Shown piece by piece: positions 8,455 to 17,058 of a stretch of DNA of 64,000 nt; position 1 is the first letter of the stretch; the number at the start of each line of letters is the position of its first letter. Below the pieces are notes generated by a model. It was not told the DNA's origin. It ran no database searches and saw only the letters and a program-made list of their open reading frames with translations. The stretch is from Anaeromicropila populeti. GTDB taxonomy: Bacteria; Bacillota; Clostridia; Lachnospirales; Lachnospiraceae. The stretch covers positions 1-64,000 of the forward strand of contig NZ_FOYZ01000012.1 in NCBI RefSeq assembly GCF_900112775.1. The letters run 5' to 3'. A program made the translations under genes and the position numbers.

Positions 8455-9105
8455 ATGAGTTTAGATTTTATGTTTTTTGAGTTAGGTAAGGGATTTATTA
8501 CTACCGTAGAAATATTTATTCTGACCTTGCTCTTTTCCCTGCCACTTGGATTACTTATTTCCTTTGGAAGAATGTCAAAGCACTTTATATTGCGCCTTAT
8601 CACAAAGTTTTACATCTCTGTAATGCGTGGAACTCCACTGATGCTGCAATTAATCGTAGTATATTTTGGTCCTTATTACATTTTTGGTGCCCAGCTGGGT
8701 CGTTCCTATCGTTTTGCAGCAGTAATCATTGCATTTTCTTTAAACTATGCAGCTTATTTTGCTGAAATATACCGTTCTGGAATTGAGTCAATGCCAATTG
8801 GCCAGTACGAAGCGGCTAAGGTGCTTGGCTACACGAAAGTACAAACATTTTTGAAAATTATTTTACCACAGGTCATCAAGAGAATTTTACCAGCTATTAC
8901 AAATGAGACAATTACTTTGGTAAAGGATACCTCTCTGGCGTTTGTTCTGTCTATTGTAGAAATGTTTACGACTGCCAAACAGATAGCGGCTTCTGAAACG
9001 ACAATTATGCCATTAATGGTCGCAGGGCTGTTCTATTACATCTTTAATTTAGTAGTTGCACTGGGAATGGAGCAGATAGAAAAGAAACTAAATTATTATA
9101 GATAG
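8455..9105 (+). CDS. Amino-acid ABC transporter permease (HisM/GlnP family)
   Basis: A 216-aa inner-membrane permease with about five transmembrane segments and the family EAA loop for ATPase contact (QYEAAKVLGYTKVQTFLKIILPQ). The N-terminal segment MRGTPLMLQL is diagnostic for polar amino-acid permeases. It lies 24 bp after the binding protein and 26 bp before the ATPase gene. As a single permease gene it would work as a homodimer. Confidence 0.95.
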   Translation: MSLDFMFFELGKGFITTVEIFILTLLFSLPLGLLISFGRMSKHFILRLITKFYISVMRGTPLMLQLIVVYFGPYYIFGAQLGRSYRFAAVIIAFSLNYAAYFAEIYRSGIESMPIGQYEAAKVLGYTKVQTFLKIILPQVIKRILPAITNETITLVKDTSLAFVLSIVEMFTTAKQIAASETTIMPLMVAGLFYYIFNLVVALGMEQIEKKLNYYR

Positions 9106-9131
9106 AGACAGGATGTGAAAGGAAATTATAT

Positions 9132-9890
9132 ATGAATATATTAGAAATCAATCACATGAAAAAAGCATTTGGAGACTTACAGGTTATTAAAGATATTTCC
9201 TTATCCGTAAAGGAAGGAGAGGTTTTATCCATCATTGGACCGTCTGGTTCTGGAAAATCAACCATTCTCCGCTGTGCAACCATGTTGGAAAAAATGGATA
9301 GTGGAGAATTAATATATCTGGGAGAAGCTGCGGCACGAAACAATGGTGAAGGAAAAAGTGTATATTCTTCTAAAAAAGATTTAAAAAGAATGCACCAATA
9401 TTTTGGTCTTGTTTTTCAGAATTTTAACCTTTTTCCTCACTACAGTGTTTTGAAAAACATAATGGATGCCCCAATGGCTGTAAGTAAAATAGGAAAAGAA
9501 GAAGCAGAAGAACGAGCCATGTCTTTGCTGAAAAAGCTGGGGTTAGAAGAAAAAGCAAAAGCCTATCCTTGCCAATTGTCTGGTGGACAGCAGCAACGTG
9601 TATCCATTGCAAGAGCATTAGCACTTCAGCCAAAAATGTTATTTTTTGATGAGCCAACCTCCGCGCTGGATCCTGAGTTAACAGGAGAAATACTAAAAGT
9701 GATTAAGGAACTGGCAAAAGAAAAAATGACCATGATTATTGTAACTCATGAAATGCAGTTTGCCAGAGAGCTTTCGGACCGGATTATTTTTATGGAAAAT
9801 GGAGTAATTCAAGAGGAAGGTTCTCCTGAACAGATTTTCGCAACTGATAATGCCAGAATTAAAGAGTTTATTGGTAAATTCGTTGGATAG
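9132..9890 (+). CDS. Amino-acid ABC transporter ATP-binding protein (GlnQ type)
   Basis: A 252-aa ABC ATPase with Walker A GPSGSGKST, signature LSGGQQQR, Walker B MLFFDEP and the H-loop VTHEM. It energises the importer encoded by the two preceding genes. A modest insertion after the Walker A region (charged residues YSSKKDLKR) is typical of this subfamily. It is followed after 20 bp by the CsoR-type gene in the same operon. Confidence 0.96.
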   Translation: MNILEINHMKKAFGDLQVIKDISLSVKEGEVLSIIGPSGSGKSTILRCATMLEKMDSGELIYLGEAAARNNGEGKSVYSSKKDLKRMHQYFGLVFQNFNLFPHYSVLKNIMDAPMAVSKIGKEEAEERAMSLLKKLGLEEKAKAYPCQLSGGQQQRVSIARALALQPKMLFFDEPTSALDPELTGEILKVIKELAKEKMTMIIVTHEMQFARELSDRIIFMENGVIQEEGSPEQIFATDNARIKEFIGKFVG

Positions 9891-9910
9891 CATGGTAAAG
9901 GAGGAATTTT

Positions 9911-10180
9911 GTGACAAAGGAACATCCAGAAACAAAAAAAGTAATGGATAGAATGTCCCGGGCAATCGGACATATGGAAGCAATTAAAAGAATGATTGAA
10001 GAAGAGAGAGATTGTCGTGAAATTCTGATTCAGCTTTCCGCAGTAAGGTCCGCAATAAACAATGTTGGCAAAATCATTTTACAGGATCACATTAATCAAT
10101 GTGTGACAGATGCACTAGAAACAGGAGATACCAAGACATTAGAAGAGTTAAATAGTGCAGTTGATAAGTTTTTAAAATAA
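9911..10180 (+). CDS. CsoR-family (DUF156) metal- or sulfur-sensitive repressor
   Basis: An 89-aa all-helical repressor with the CsoR ligand pattern Cys35, His60, Cys64 (spacing C-x24-H-x3-C), as in Cu(I)-sensing CsoR. CstR-type relatives use the two cysteines for persulfide sensing. GTG start after AAAGGAGGAA. Being the last gene of the importer operon with a G-tract palindrome at its promoter, it probably autoregulates the operon. No copper transporter lies next to it, so the inducer may be a sulfur species linked to the imported amino acid rather than copper; this is inference. Confidence 0.85.
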   Translation: MTKEHPETKKVMDRMSRAIGHMEAIKRMIEEERDCREILIQLSAVRSAINNVGKIILQDHINQCVTDALETGDTKTLEELNSAVDKFLK

Positions 10181-10200
10181 ACAGTAGAATTAGATAATTT

Positions 10201-10235
10201 GCTACAATGCTTGTATTAAAGTGTTGTAGCTTTTT
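10201..10235 (+). terminator. Terminator of the ABC transporter operon
   Basis: GCTACAA (10201-10207) pairs with TTGTAGC (10224-10230), followed by TTTTT, 20 bp after the regulator gene. Confidence 0.75.
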
Positions 10236-10361
10236 AATTGAGAAGAACATGAGAACATCGCAATATATTACATCAAATTCTACATATTAAACATAAGTTC
10301 TACTTTTTTAGAAAAAAATGTCCTATAGTAATAATATCAATAAAATATAGGAGGAATTTTA

Positions 10362-12569
10362 ATGAAACGTTTAAACAAAATATTATCATTCGTTTTAGTG
10401 TTTGCAATAATGGTTACCGTGATACCAGTAACCGTATCCGCAGATACAGCGACGGGGAGTGGAACTGTTAATTTATTCTCAGGTTCCAAAGCAGCATCTA
10501 CCTGGACACAGGTACTCACTTATGACACAGTTAAAAATAATGGAACTTTTAATCCTGCCATTATTAAAGAAAATGGATACTTTCAGGCAACTTTTACAGG
10601 CAATAAAGAAGGGCTTCAGATGATTTTTCAGAGCTGGTCAGGCGGATCTGGATGGGCCATTGTAGTGCCATCTGAAATCACAACATCACTTGATGGTTCT
10701 TATTTGGCAAAATTTACATATAGTGATATTACCGCTTCATACGGAACAAATTTTTCAGTGCTGGATAGATTGTATTTCAACACTACAACAGGTGCTATCA
10801 CATTAACTTCCCTGGATTATGTATCTGAGGCACCAGCACCAACTGAAACCGTAGAACCAACAATAATACCAACACCAGTACCTAGCGCAACCGTAGAACC
10901 AACAATAACACCAACGCCAGTACCAAGCGCAACTGTTGAACCAACTGTAACACCAACGCCAGTACCAAGCGCGACCGTTGAAACAACAATAACACCAACG
11001 CCAGTACCAAGCGCAACTGTTGAACCAACTGTAACACCAACACAATCAGCGCCTGCTGATGAAAATAGAATAAATCTATTTAATGGTTCAGAAGATGTTC
11101 CAACATGGACACAGGGACTTCGTATTCCAACTTTGAAAAATGGGGGTGTTTTAGATACTTCCGTTGTAAATGAAGACGGTTACTTTGCAGTAACGTATAC
11201 AGAGTCTAGAGACAGCTTGAAATTAATTTTCCAAAGCTGGTCAGGCGGAGGAGGATGGATTACAGTATCTCCAACCATTATAAAAAAGAATTCTTATAAA
11301 AACTATACAGCAATTTTCGATTACGATACAGTTGCTGCTGACTATGGCACAAAATTTACAGCATTAGATGCAATCTATGTGTTAACAACAAACGGAGCCA
11401 TTACATTAAAATCAGTAGATTATGTTACAAGTGGTGTGCAGAATGCAATAGCAGATGCCTCCCCTACACCTGTACCAAGCGTTGAGCCTACTTATGTACC
11501 AGGTGAATTAGCAGAAAGAACCTTTTTGCCAGATGATACTCACGTTAAAGCAATAGGAAGAACCTATGTTGATGCTGATGGCACAAGATGGATTACCAAT
11601 ACAGCATCTGGAATTGAATTTACATTTACAGGTACAAAAGCATCTGTTACAGTCAAAACAAGCTACACAGAAGATACTACAAATCAAGCTAGAATCGGTA
11701 TTTTTGTAAATGGTGCCTTAGTAATGGATGATATGATAGACGAAATGGAAAAAACATATACTTTTTTTCAGAACGCAACATCAAAAGCAGTGTCGGTACG
11801 AATTATTAAATTATCTGAATCCCCATTTATACCATTGGCAATCAGTAATATTTCTGTAACTTCCACAGCTGATATTCAGCCAGAGCAGGAAAAGACTCAT
11901 AAGATAGAATTTATTGGTGACTCCATAACCTGCGGATATGGTGTAGACGACGAAAACATTTATGGTGGATTTAAAACAGCAACTGAAAATGGTTCTAAAA
12001 CATATGCTTATAAAACAGCTGCCGCATTAAATGCAGATTATAGTATTATTGCAGCAAGTGGCTTTGGTATTATATCAGGATATACGTCTGGAGCAATCAA
12101 TTCAACACAGACAATACCTCCATACTATAACGACCTTGGTTTTTCCTGGTATTCCTTTGCAGATGGCAGTAATCCTACCAATATGGAATGGGATTTTAAT
12201 CAGTTCCAGCCAGATGCTGTAGTAATTAATTTAGGAACAAATGATAATTCATATTGTGGAACTAATGCCTTAAGAAAAGCAGAATTTGTAGAAGGTTACA
12301 TTGCTTTCTTAAAGCAAATCCGCGCTAAAAATCCAGACGCAATGATTTTTTGTACATTAGGTATTATGGGACAAGAATTATATCCTCAGATTCAAGAAGC
12401 GGTTTTACAATATACTGCGGAAACCAATGATACCAGAGTAACCTGTATGCAGTTTGATGTACAAGCTATGTCCGATGGAATTTGCGTAGACTGGCATCCA
12501 TCTGAAAAAACGCATACAAAAGCAGCTGACCTTTTAACCGATTATATTGGTTATGTTATGGGCTGGTAA
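10362..12569 (+). CDS. Secreted carbohydrate esterase family 2 (SGNH) with two N-terminal carbohydrate-binding-like repeats
   Basis: A 735-aa exported protein. A signal peptide (residues 1-27, ending VSADT) is followed by a ~120-aa module (30-150), a Pro/Thr linker of 14-aa repeats (~166-226), a second copy of the module (~231-355), and a CE2-like catalytic part from ~385. The two modules share NLF-GS, TWTQ, FQSWSGG-GW and ITL-S-DYV. They are probably carbohydrate-binding modules of a family I cannot name. The catalytic part has a jelly-roll lead-in, then SGNH motifs: EFIGDSITCGYG (Ser), AASGFGI (Gly), NLGTND (Asn) and DWHPSEKTH (His). CE2 enzymes remove acetyl groups from plant polysaccharides such as xylan or mannan. 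RBS AGGAGGA; monocistronic. Confidence 0.88.
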   Translation: MKRLNKILSFVLVFAIMVTVIPVTVSADTATGSGTVNLFSGSKAASTWTQVLTYDTVKNNGTFNPAIIKENGYFQATFTGNKEGLQMIFQSWSGGSGWAIVVPSEITTSLDGSYLAKFTYSDITASYGTNFSVLDRLYFNTTTGAITLTSLDYVSEAPAPTETVEPTIIPTPVPSATVEPTITPTPVPSATVEPTVTPTPVPSATVETTITPTPVPSATVEPTVTPTQSAPADENRINLFNGSEDVPTWTQGLRIPTLKNGGVLDTSVVNEDGYFAVTYTESRDSLKLIFQSWSGGGGWITVSPTIIKKNSYKNYTAIFDYDTVAADYGTKFTALDAIYVLTTNGAITLKSVDYVTSGVQNAIADASPTPVPSVEPTYVPGELAERTFLPDDTHVKAIGRTYVDADGTRWITNTASGIEFTFTGTKASVTVKTSYTEDTTNQARIGIFVNGALVMDDMIDEMEKTYTFFQNATSKAVSVRIIKLSESPFIPLAISNISVTSTADIQPEQEKTHKIEFIGDSITCGYGVDDENIYGGFKTATENGSKTYAYKTAAALNADYSIIAASGFGIISGYTSGAINSTQTIPPYYNDLGFSWYSFADGSNPTNMEWDFNQFQPDAVVINLGTNDNSYCGTNALRKAEFVEGYIAFLKQIRAKNPDAMIFCTLGIMGQELYPQIQEAVLQYTAETNDTRVTCMQFDVQAMSDGICVDWHPSEKTHTKAADLLTDYIGYVMGW
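10857..11042 (+). repeat. 42-bp tandem repeat encoding the esterase linker
   Basis: Four full copies and one partial copy of a 42-bp unit encode PTITPTPVPSATVE-type segments. Copies differ at a few wobble and replacement sites. This flexible, probably glycosylated linker separates the two binding-like modules. Confidence 0.9.
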
Positions 12570-12666
12570 ATATAAAATAAAAATATAGCAGTCAAATTGT
12601 AATTTATATGTATATTATAGACATACTATTAGTATCTAGAGTAATTAGAAATGGAGGTACTAATGT

Positions 12667-13143
12667 ATGTCTTTTCATTTGCAGAGAGAACAGCAGTTCA
12701 AGGAACTGGAAGATTTTATTGATTCCGTTCCGGAAAAAACAAGTTCTCTAATTACTGTGCTGCATAAAGCACAGGAGATTTTCGGATATTTACCTGAAGA
12801 TGTACAAAAATTTGTTGCAGTTAAATTGGATCAGCCTATTGCAGAAGTAAATGGAGTTGTTACCTTTTACTCTTATTTTACGGAAACACCTACTGGAAAG
12901 CATATTATCAATGTCTGCATGGGAACCGCCTGTTTTGTAAAGGGATCTGCTGAAATTTTAGATGAATTTGAACGAAAGCTGAATATTAAAGTAGGTGAGA
13001 CTACGCCAGATGGTAAATACACCCTTCAGGTTTTGCGGTGTGTCGGAGCATGTGGTCTGGCTCCTGTTGTTACAGTGGACGACAGGGTCTATGGTCATTT
13101 TACAAAACAAATGGTTGGAAAAACCTTAGAGGAATATAATTAG
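12667..13143 (+). CDS. hydC: NuoE-like [2Fe-2S] subunit of trimeric [FeFe] hydrogenase
   Basis: A 158-aa thioredoxin-like ferredoxin of the NuoE/24-kDa family, with four cluster cysteines in VCMGTACFVKG and RCVGACGLAP. It is the small subunit of an NADH- (and usually ferredoxin-) dependent bifurcating hydrogenase with the next two genes. Start ATG 12667 after GGAGG; another ATG at 12663 is out of frame. An ATACT-ATT-AGTAT palindrome lies 40 bp upstream. No Rex-type TTGTGA/TCACAA site was seen in the short leader. Confidence 0.93.
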   Translation: MSFHLQREQQFKELEDFIDSVPEKTSSLITVLHKAQEIFGYLPEDVQKFVAVKLDQPIAEVNGVVTFYSYFTETPTGKHIINVCMGTACFVKGSAEILDEFERKLNIKVGETTPDGKYTLQVLRCVGACGLAPVVTVDDRVYGHFTKQMVGKTLEEYN

Positions 13144-13154
13144 GGGGTGTCAGG

Positions 13155-15050
13155 TTGAACAGAATTAACTCGTATGAAGAATTGCAGAAGATAAATCAGG
13201 AAAATTCCGAAAAATTAAAAATGAGAACGCCTTCTCACGAAGAAGAGCTGGCTGTTGAAAATAAACGATGTCAGCGTATTATTACAGTGTGTGGAGGAAC
13301 TGGCTGCCAGTCCTCTGACAGCACGAAAATCATGGATTGTCTGAAACAGGAAATTGAAAAGGAAGGTCTTTCCGATGAAGTTACAGTATCTATAACGGGA
13401 TGTTTTGGATTTTGTGAAAAAGGTCCTATTGTCAAAATAAATCCAGACAATACTTTTTATGTTCATGTTACCCCTGCTGATGCCAGAGAAATTGTAACAG
13501 AGCATCTGCTGAATGGAAGAGCTGTCCGAAGGTTACTATATGAAGAACCTGCTGTGAAACAAGCAGTTAGGCGGCAGGATGAGATGTGCTTTTATAAAAA
13601 GCAAAACAGAATTGCATTACGAAATTGTGGCTTCATTAATCCAGAAGATATTACAGAATTTATCGGTGCCAAAGGCTATCTGGCACTTGGAAAGGTGCTC
13701 ACCACGATGTCACCTGATGATGTAATTAAAGTGATAACGGATTCAGGTCTACGTGGAAGAGGCGGTGGAGGTTACCCCACAGGAAAAAAATGGTATTTTG
13801 CAAAAATAAAGGAAGCGGATCAAAAGTATATTATTTGTAATGCTGATGAAGGAGATCCAGGGGCATTTATGGATCGCTCGATTCTAGAGGGAGATCCAAA
13901 CAGTGTGTTGGAAGCAATGGCTATTGCTGGATACTCAATTGGTGCCTCCAAAGGTTATATTTATATCCGTGCCGAATATCCGCTGGCAGTTAACCGTATT
14001 ATGATTGCGTTAAACCAAGCAAGAGAACTGGGACTTCTGGGTAACAACATTCTCGGAACAGATTTTCATTTTGACGTTGAACTAAAGTATGGTGCTGGCG
14101 CTTTTGTCTGCGGAGAGGAAACAGCATTAATTCATTCTATTGAAGGAAAACGCGGGGAACCAACGAATAAACCTCCTTTTCCAGCAGAAAGTGGATTATG
14201 GGAGAAGCCAACTTGTGTAAATAACGTGGAAACCCTGGCAAATGTTCCAGCCATTATTCTAAATGGTGCTGACTGGTACAGTTCGATTGGAACAGCAGGT
14301 TCAAAAGGAACAAAAGTATTTGCACTGGCAGGAAAAATTAATAATGTAGGTTTAGTAGAGGTTCCAATGGGAACTACGTTACGTGAAATCATTTATGATA
14401 TCGGTGGTGGCATTAAAAACGGAAGAAAATTCAAGGCAGTTCAGACAGGTGGTCCGTCTGGCGGCTGCATTCCTGCGGAAAATCTAGATCTGCCCATTGA
14501 TTATGAATCCTTGACTGCCATAGGCTCCATGATGGGCTCTGGCGGCATGATAGTAATGGATGAAGATAATTGCATGGTAGACATCGCAAAATTTTATCTG
14601 GAATTTACCGTAGAAGAATCCTGTGGAAAATGTACACCATGCAGAATCGGTAACAAGAGACTTCTTGAAATATTAACGAGGATTACCAACGGAAATGGCA
14701 CAGAGGACGATTTAAAGACCTTGAAGGAACTGGGACAAATTATTAAAGACACTTCGTTGTGCGGACTTGGACAAACGGCACCTAACCCTGTTTTAAGCAC
14801 AATGAAATATTTCTGGAATGAATATGTGGCACATGTAAAGGAACACAGATGTCCTGCGGGGGTGTGTAAAACCCTGGTTCAGTTTGAAATTACAGATAAA
14901 TGCATCGGTTGTACTAAGTGTGCCAAGAACTGTCCTGTTTCCTGTATTTCTGGTGATGTTAAGAAAAAACATCTGATTCATCAGGACAGATGCATAAAAT
15001 GTGGTGCCTGTTACTCCAGCTGCCCAGTTAACGCTATTATCAAAGTTTGA
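13155..15050 (+). CDS. hydB: NuoF-like FMN/NAD(H)-binding subunit of trimeric [FeFe] hydrogenase
   Basis: A 631-aa flavoprotein. An N-terminal thioredoxin-like [2Fe-2S] domain (CGGTGCQ...CFGFCEKGP) leads into the NuoF core with NADH/FMN motif GRGGGGYPTGKKW and the [4Fe-4S] group CGKCTPCRIGNKR. A C-terminal pair of [4Fe-4S] motifs (CIGCTKCAKNCP, CIKCGACYSSCP) completes it. This layout matches HydB/HndC of bifurcating hydrogenases. The start is TTG at 13155 behind AGGGGGTG; an earlier GTG at 13148 runs into a stop. It lies 11 bp after hydC. Confidence 0.95.
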   Translation: MNRINSYEELQKINQENSEKLKMRTPSHEEELAVENKRCQRIITVCGGTGCQSSDSTKIMDCLKQEIEKEGLSDEVTVSITGCFGFCEKGPIVKINPDNTFYVHVTPADAREIVTEHLLNGRAVRRLLYEEPAVKQAVRRQDEMCFYKKQNRIALRNCGFINPEDITEFIGAKGYLALGKVLTTMSPDDVIKVITDSGLRGRGGGGYPTGKKWYFAKIKEADQKYIICNADEGDPGAFMDRSILEGDPNSVLEAMAIAGYSIGASKGYIYIRAEYPLAVNRIMIALNQARELGLLGNNILGTDFHFDVELKYGAGAFVCGEETALIHSIEGKRGEPTNKPPFPAESGLWEKPTCVNNVETLANVPAIILNGADWYSSIGTAGSKGTKVFALAGKINNVGLVEVPMGTTLREIIYDIGGGIKNGRKFKAVQTGGPSGGCIPAENLDLPIDYESLTAIGSMMGSGGMIVMDEDNCMVDIAKFYLEFTVEESCGKCTPCRIGNKRLLEILTRITNGNGTEDDLKTLKELGQIIKDTSLCGLGQTAPNPVLSTMKYFWNEYVAHVKEHRCPAGVCKTLVQFEITDKCIGCTKCAKNCPVSCISGDVKKKHLIHQDRCIKCGACYSSCPVNAIIKV

Positions 15051-15083
15051 TAAACTCCTGAGTTTAAGAAAGAGGTGAATGTT

Positions 15084-16811
15084 TTGAGTTTAGTTACGGT
15101 TACAATAAATGACAAGAAATTGCAGGTGGAAGAGGGCACCAGTATTCTAGAAGCGGCAAAATCAGCCAATATCTATATTCCTACATTATGCCATATGAAT
15201 CTTCATGGCGGAGTAGAGCACAATCCAGGTTCCTGCCGGGTCTGTGTTGTTGAAATTGAAGGAAGAAAAAACCTTGCTCCTTCCTGCAATACAATGGTAG
15301 CAGAAGGGATGGTGATAAATACTAATTCCATTCGTGCGATTACATCAAGAAGGACAGTTGTGGAGCTGCTTTTGTCAGATCATCCTCAGGACTGCCTACT
15401 TTGTGAAAAAAATATGCATTGTGAATTACAGGCATTGGCAGCAGATATGGGAATTCGCGAAATGAAGTATAAAGGTGAGATGTCTACATTTCCAAAGGAT
15501 TTTTCCAGTGCATCCATTGAACGAAATCTGGATAAGTGTATTCTGTGCCGAAGATGTGTCACTGCATGCGGGAAAATTCAGACCGTTTCTGTACTTTCAG
15601 CTGTAAATAGAGGCTTTCATACCATCATTTCACCTGCATTTGGGCTGCCTATGGTTGATACCAACTGTACCTTCTGTGGCCAGTGTGTTTCTGTCTGTCC
15701 TACTGGGGCATTAACCCAGGTAAATAATACCACAAAAGTATGGGAGGCACTGAACCATAAAGATAAATTTGTGATTGTTCAGACAGCTCCCGCTGTTCGT
15801 GCTGCTTTGGGGGAATGTTTCGGAGATACCAGCGGCAAAGCTGTCACTGGCAAAATGGTTGCGGCTCTTCGTGCTATGGGCTTTGATAAGGTGTTTGACA
15901 CCGATTTTGCAGCAGATTTGACTATTATGGAAGAGGCAGCTGAATTAATTGACCGAATGAATAATGGTGGAAGGCTTCCTATGCTTACTAGCTGCTGTCC
16001 AGCATGGATTAATTATTTTGAACATGAGTTTAAAGACATGCTTGATGTGCCATCCAGCTGTAAATCACCCCAGCAGATGTTTGGAGCAATTGCAAAAAAT
16101 TATTATGCTAAGAAAATGAATCTTAACCCTGAAAATATGGTTGTGGTATCTGTCATGCCTTGTCTTGCTAAAAAATATGAGGCGTCCAGGGAAGAAATGA
16201 AAAATGATGTGGATATTGTAATTAGTACGCGAGAGCTTGCCAAAATGATTAAAGAGGCCGGAATATCCTTTCATTCTCTTCCAAATGAGGAATTTGACAG
16301 CTTTTTGGGTGAATCCACTGGGGCATCGGTTTTATTTGGAGTAACAGGTGGTGTAATGGAGGCAGCGCTTCGAACCGCCTATGAATGGATTACTGGTGAA
16401 GGGTTAGAAAACGTAGAGTTTTCCATGATTCGTGGCTTAGATGGTATAAGGGAAGCAACGGTTCAGATAAAGGATCGGGAAGTAAAAGCTGCCATCGCCA
16501 ATGGACTAGGCAATGCCAGAATCCTTTTGAATAAAATAAGAAATGGAGAAGCAGATTATCAGATTATAGAAATTATGGCATGTCCAGGAGGCTGTATTAA
16601 TGGCGGCGGCCAGCCGTATTTGCGTGGAGATTATGAAGTACTGAAAAGGAGAGCCGGCGCGCTATATGAAGAGGATCAGAATAAGCCAATTCGTAAATCC
16701 CATGAAAACCCTGCAATCATCAAACTTTATGAAGAATTTTTGGATAAGCCTAACAGCGAAATTGCGCACCATTTGCTTCATACCCAGTATTTTTATAAAG
16801 AAATTTCATAG
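15084..16811 (+). CDS. hydA: [FeFe] hydrogenase catalytic subunit, M3 type
   Basis: A 575-aa enzyme making or oxidising H2. From the N-terminus: [2Fe-2S] ferredoxin-like domain (CHMNLHGG...SCRVC), the His-Cys3 [4Fe-4S] domain (HPQDCLLC...CELQ), two more [4Fe-4S] groups (CILCRRC, CTFCGQCVSVCP) and the H-cluster domain with L1 TSCCPAW, L2 MPCLAKKYE and L3 MACPGGCINGGGQP. Length equals clostridial CpI-type enzymes and lacks the extra C-terminal [2Fe-2S] domain of T. maritima HydA. TTG at 15084 is preferred because AGAGGTG at 15071-15077 is its ribosome site. Maturation genes hydEFG are not in the window. Confidence 0.95.
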   Translation: MSLVTVTINDKKLQVEEGTSILEAAKSANIYIPTLCHMNLHGGVEHNPGSCRVCVVEIEGRKNLAPSCNTMVAEGMVINTNSIRAITSRRTVVELLLSDHPQDCLLCEKNMHCELQALAADMGIREMKYKGEMSTFPKDFSSASIERNLDKCILCRRCVTACGKIQTVSVLSAVNRGFHTIISPAFGLPMVDTNCTFCGQCVSVCPTGALTQVNNTTKVWEALNHKDKFVIVQTAPAVRAALGECFGDTSGKAVTGKMVAALRAMGFDKVFDTDFAADLTIMEEAAELIDRMNNGGRLPMLTSCCPAWINYFEHEFKDMLDVPSSCKSPQQMFGAIAKNYYAKKMNLNPENMVVVSVMPCLAKKYEASREEMKNDVDIVISTRELAKMIKEAGISFHSLPNEEFDSFLGESTGASVLFGVTGGVMEAALRTAYEWITGEGLENVEFSMIRGLDGIREATVQIKDREVKAAIANGLGNARILLNKIRNGEADYQIIEIMACPGGCINGGGQPYLRGDYEVLKRRAGALYEEDQNKPIRKSHENPAIIKLYEEFLDKPNSEIAHHLLHTQYFYKEIS

Positions 16812-16834
16812 CTGAATTTGCTGTTGATAAACCG

Positions 16835-16875
16835 AAGTACAAGAATTGTATTTTATATAGATTCTTGTACTTTTA
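16835..16875 (+). terminator. Terminator of hydCBA
   Basis: Perfect 11-bp stem AAGTACAAGAA (16835-16845) with TTCTTGTACTT (16862-16872), then a short T-run. Confidence 0.8.
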
Positions 16876-16899
16876 TATATATCAATAATGCAAAACAAA

Positions 16900-16928
16900 T
16901 TGAATTTATTGCGGAGAAATTGTATCAT
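16900..16928 (+). promoter_or_regulatory. Candidate promoter of the GH5 endoglucanase gene
   Basis: TTGAAT (16900-16905) and TATCAT (16923-16928) are 17 bp apart, about 130 bp upstream of the start codon. Both boxes are near consensus. Confidence 0.5.
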
Positions 16929-16965
16929 TAAGTATGCAAAAAGCATAGAATTATAATGAAAAAAA

Positions 16966-16979
16966 TGAAAGTGCTTACA
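16966..16979 (+). promoter_or_regulatory. cre-like catabolite-repression site
   Basis: TGAAAGTGCTTACA matches the CcpA/LacI-type cre consensus TGWAANCGNTNWCA except for one central base (T for C). It lies downstream of the candidate promoter, where binding would block transcription of the cellulase. Predicted only. Confidence 0.4.
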
Positions 16980-17058
16980 ATTCATTTTATCGCAAATAAT
17001 TAGCAATGATATGGGGATTGCTTTGCTGTAAAATGTTGTAACGAAAGGAGAATGTATA

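Noticed and set aside
12623-12635. ATACT-ATT-AGTAT palindrome before the hydrogenase operon considered as a Rex or redox operator
   Set aside because: It is short and AT-rich, does not match the Rex consensus, and such palindromes are frequent by chance at this base composition.
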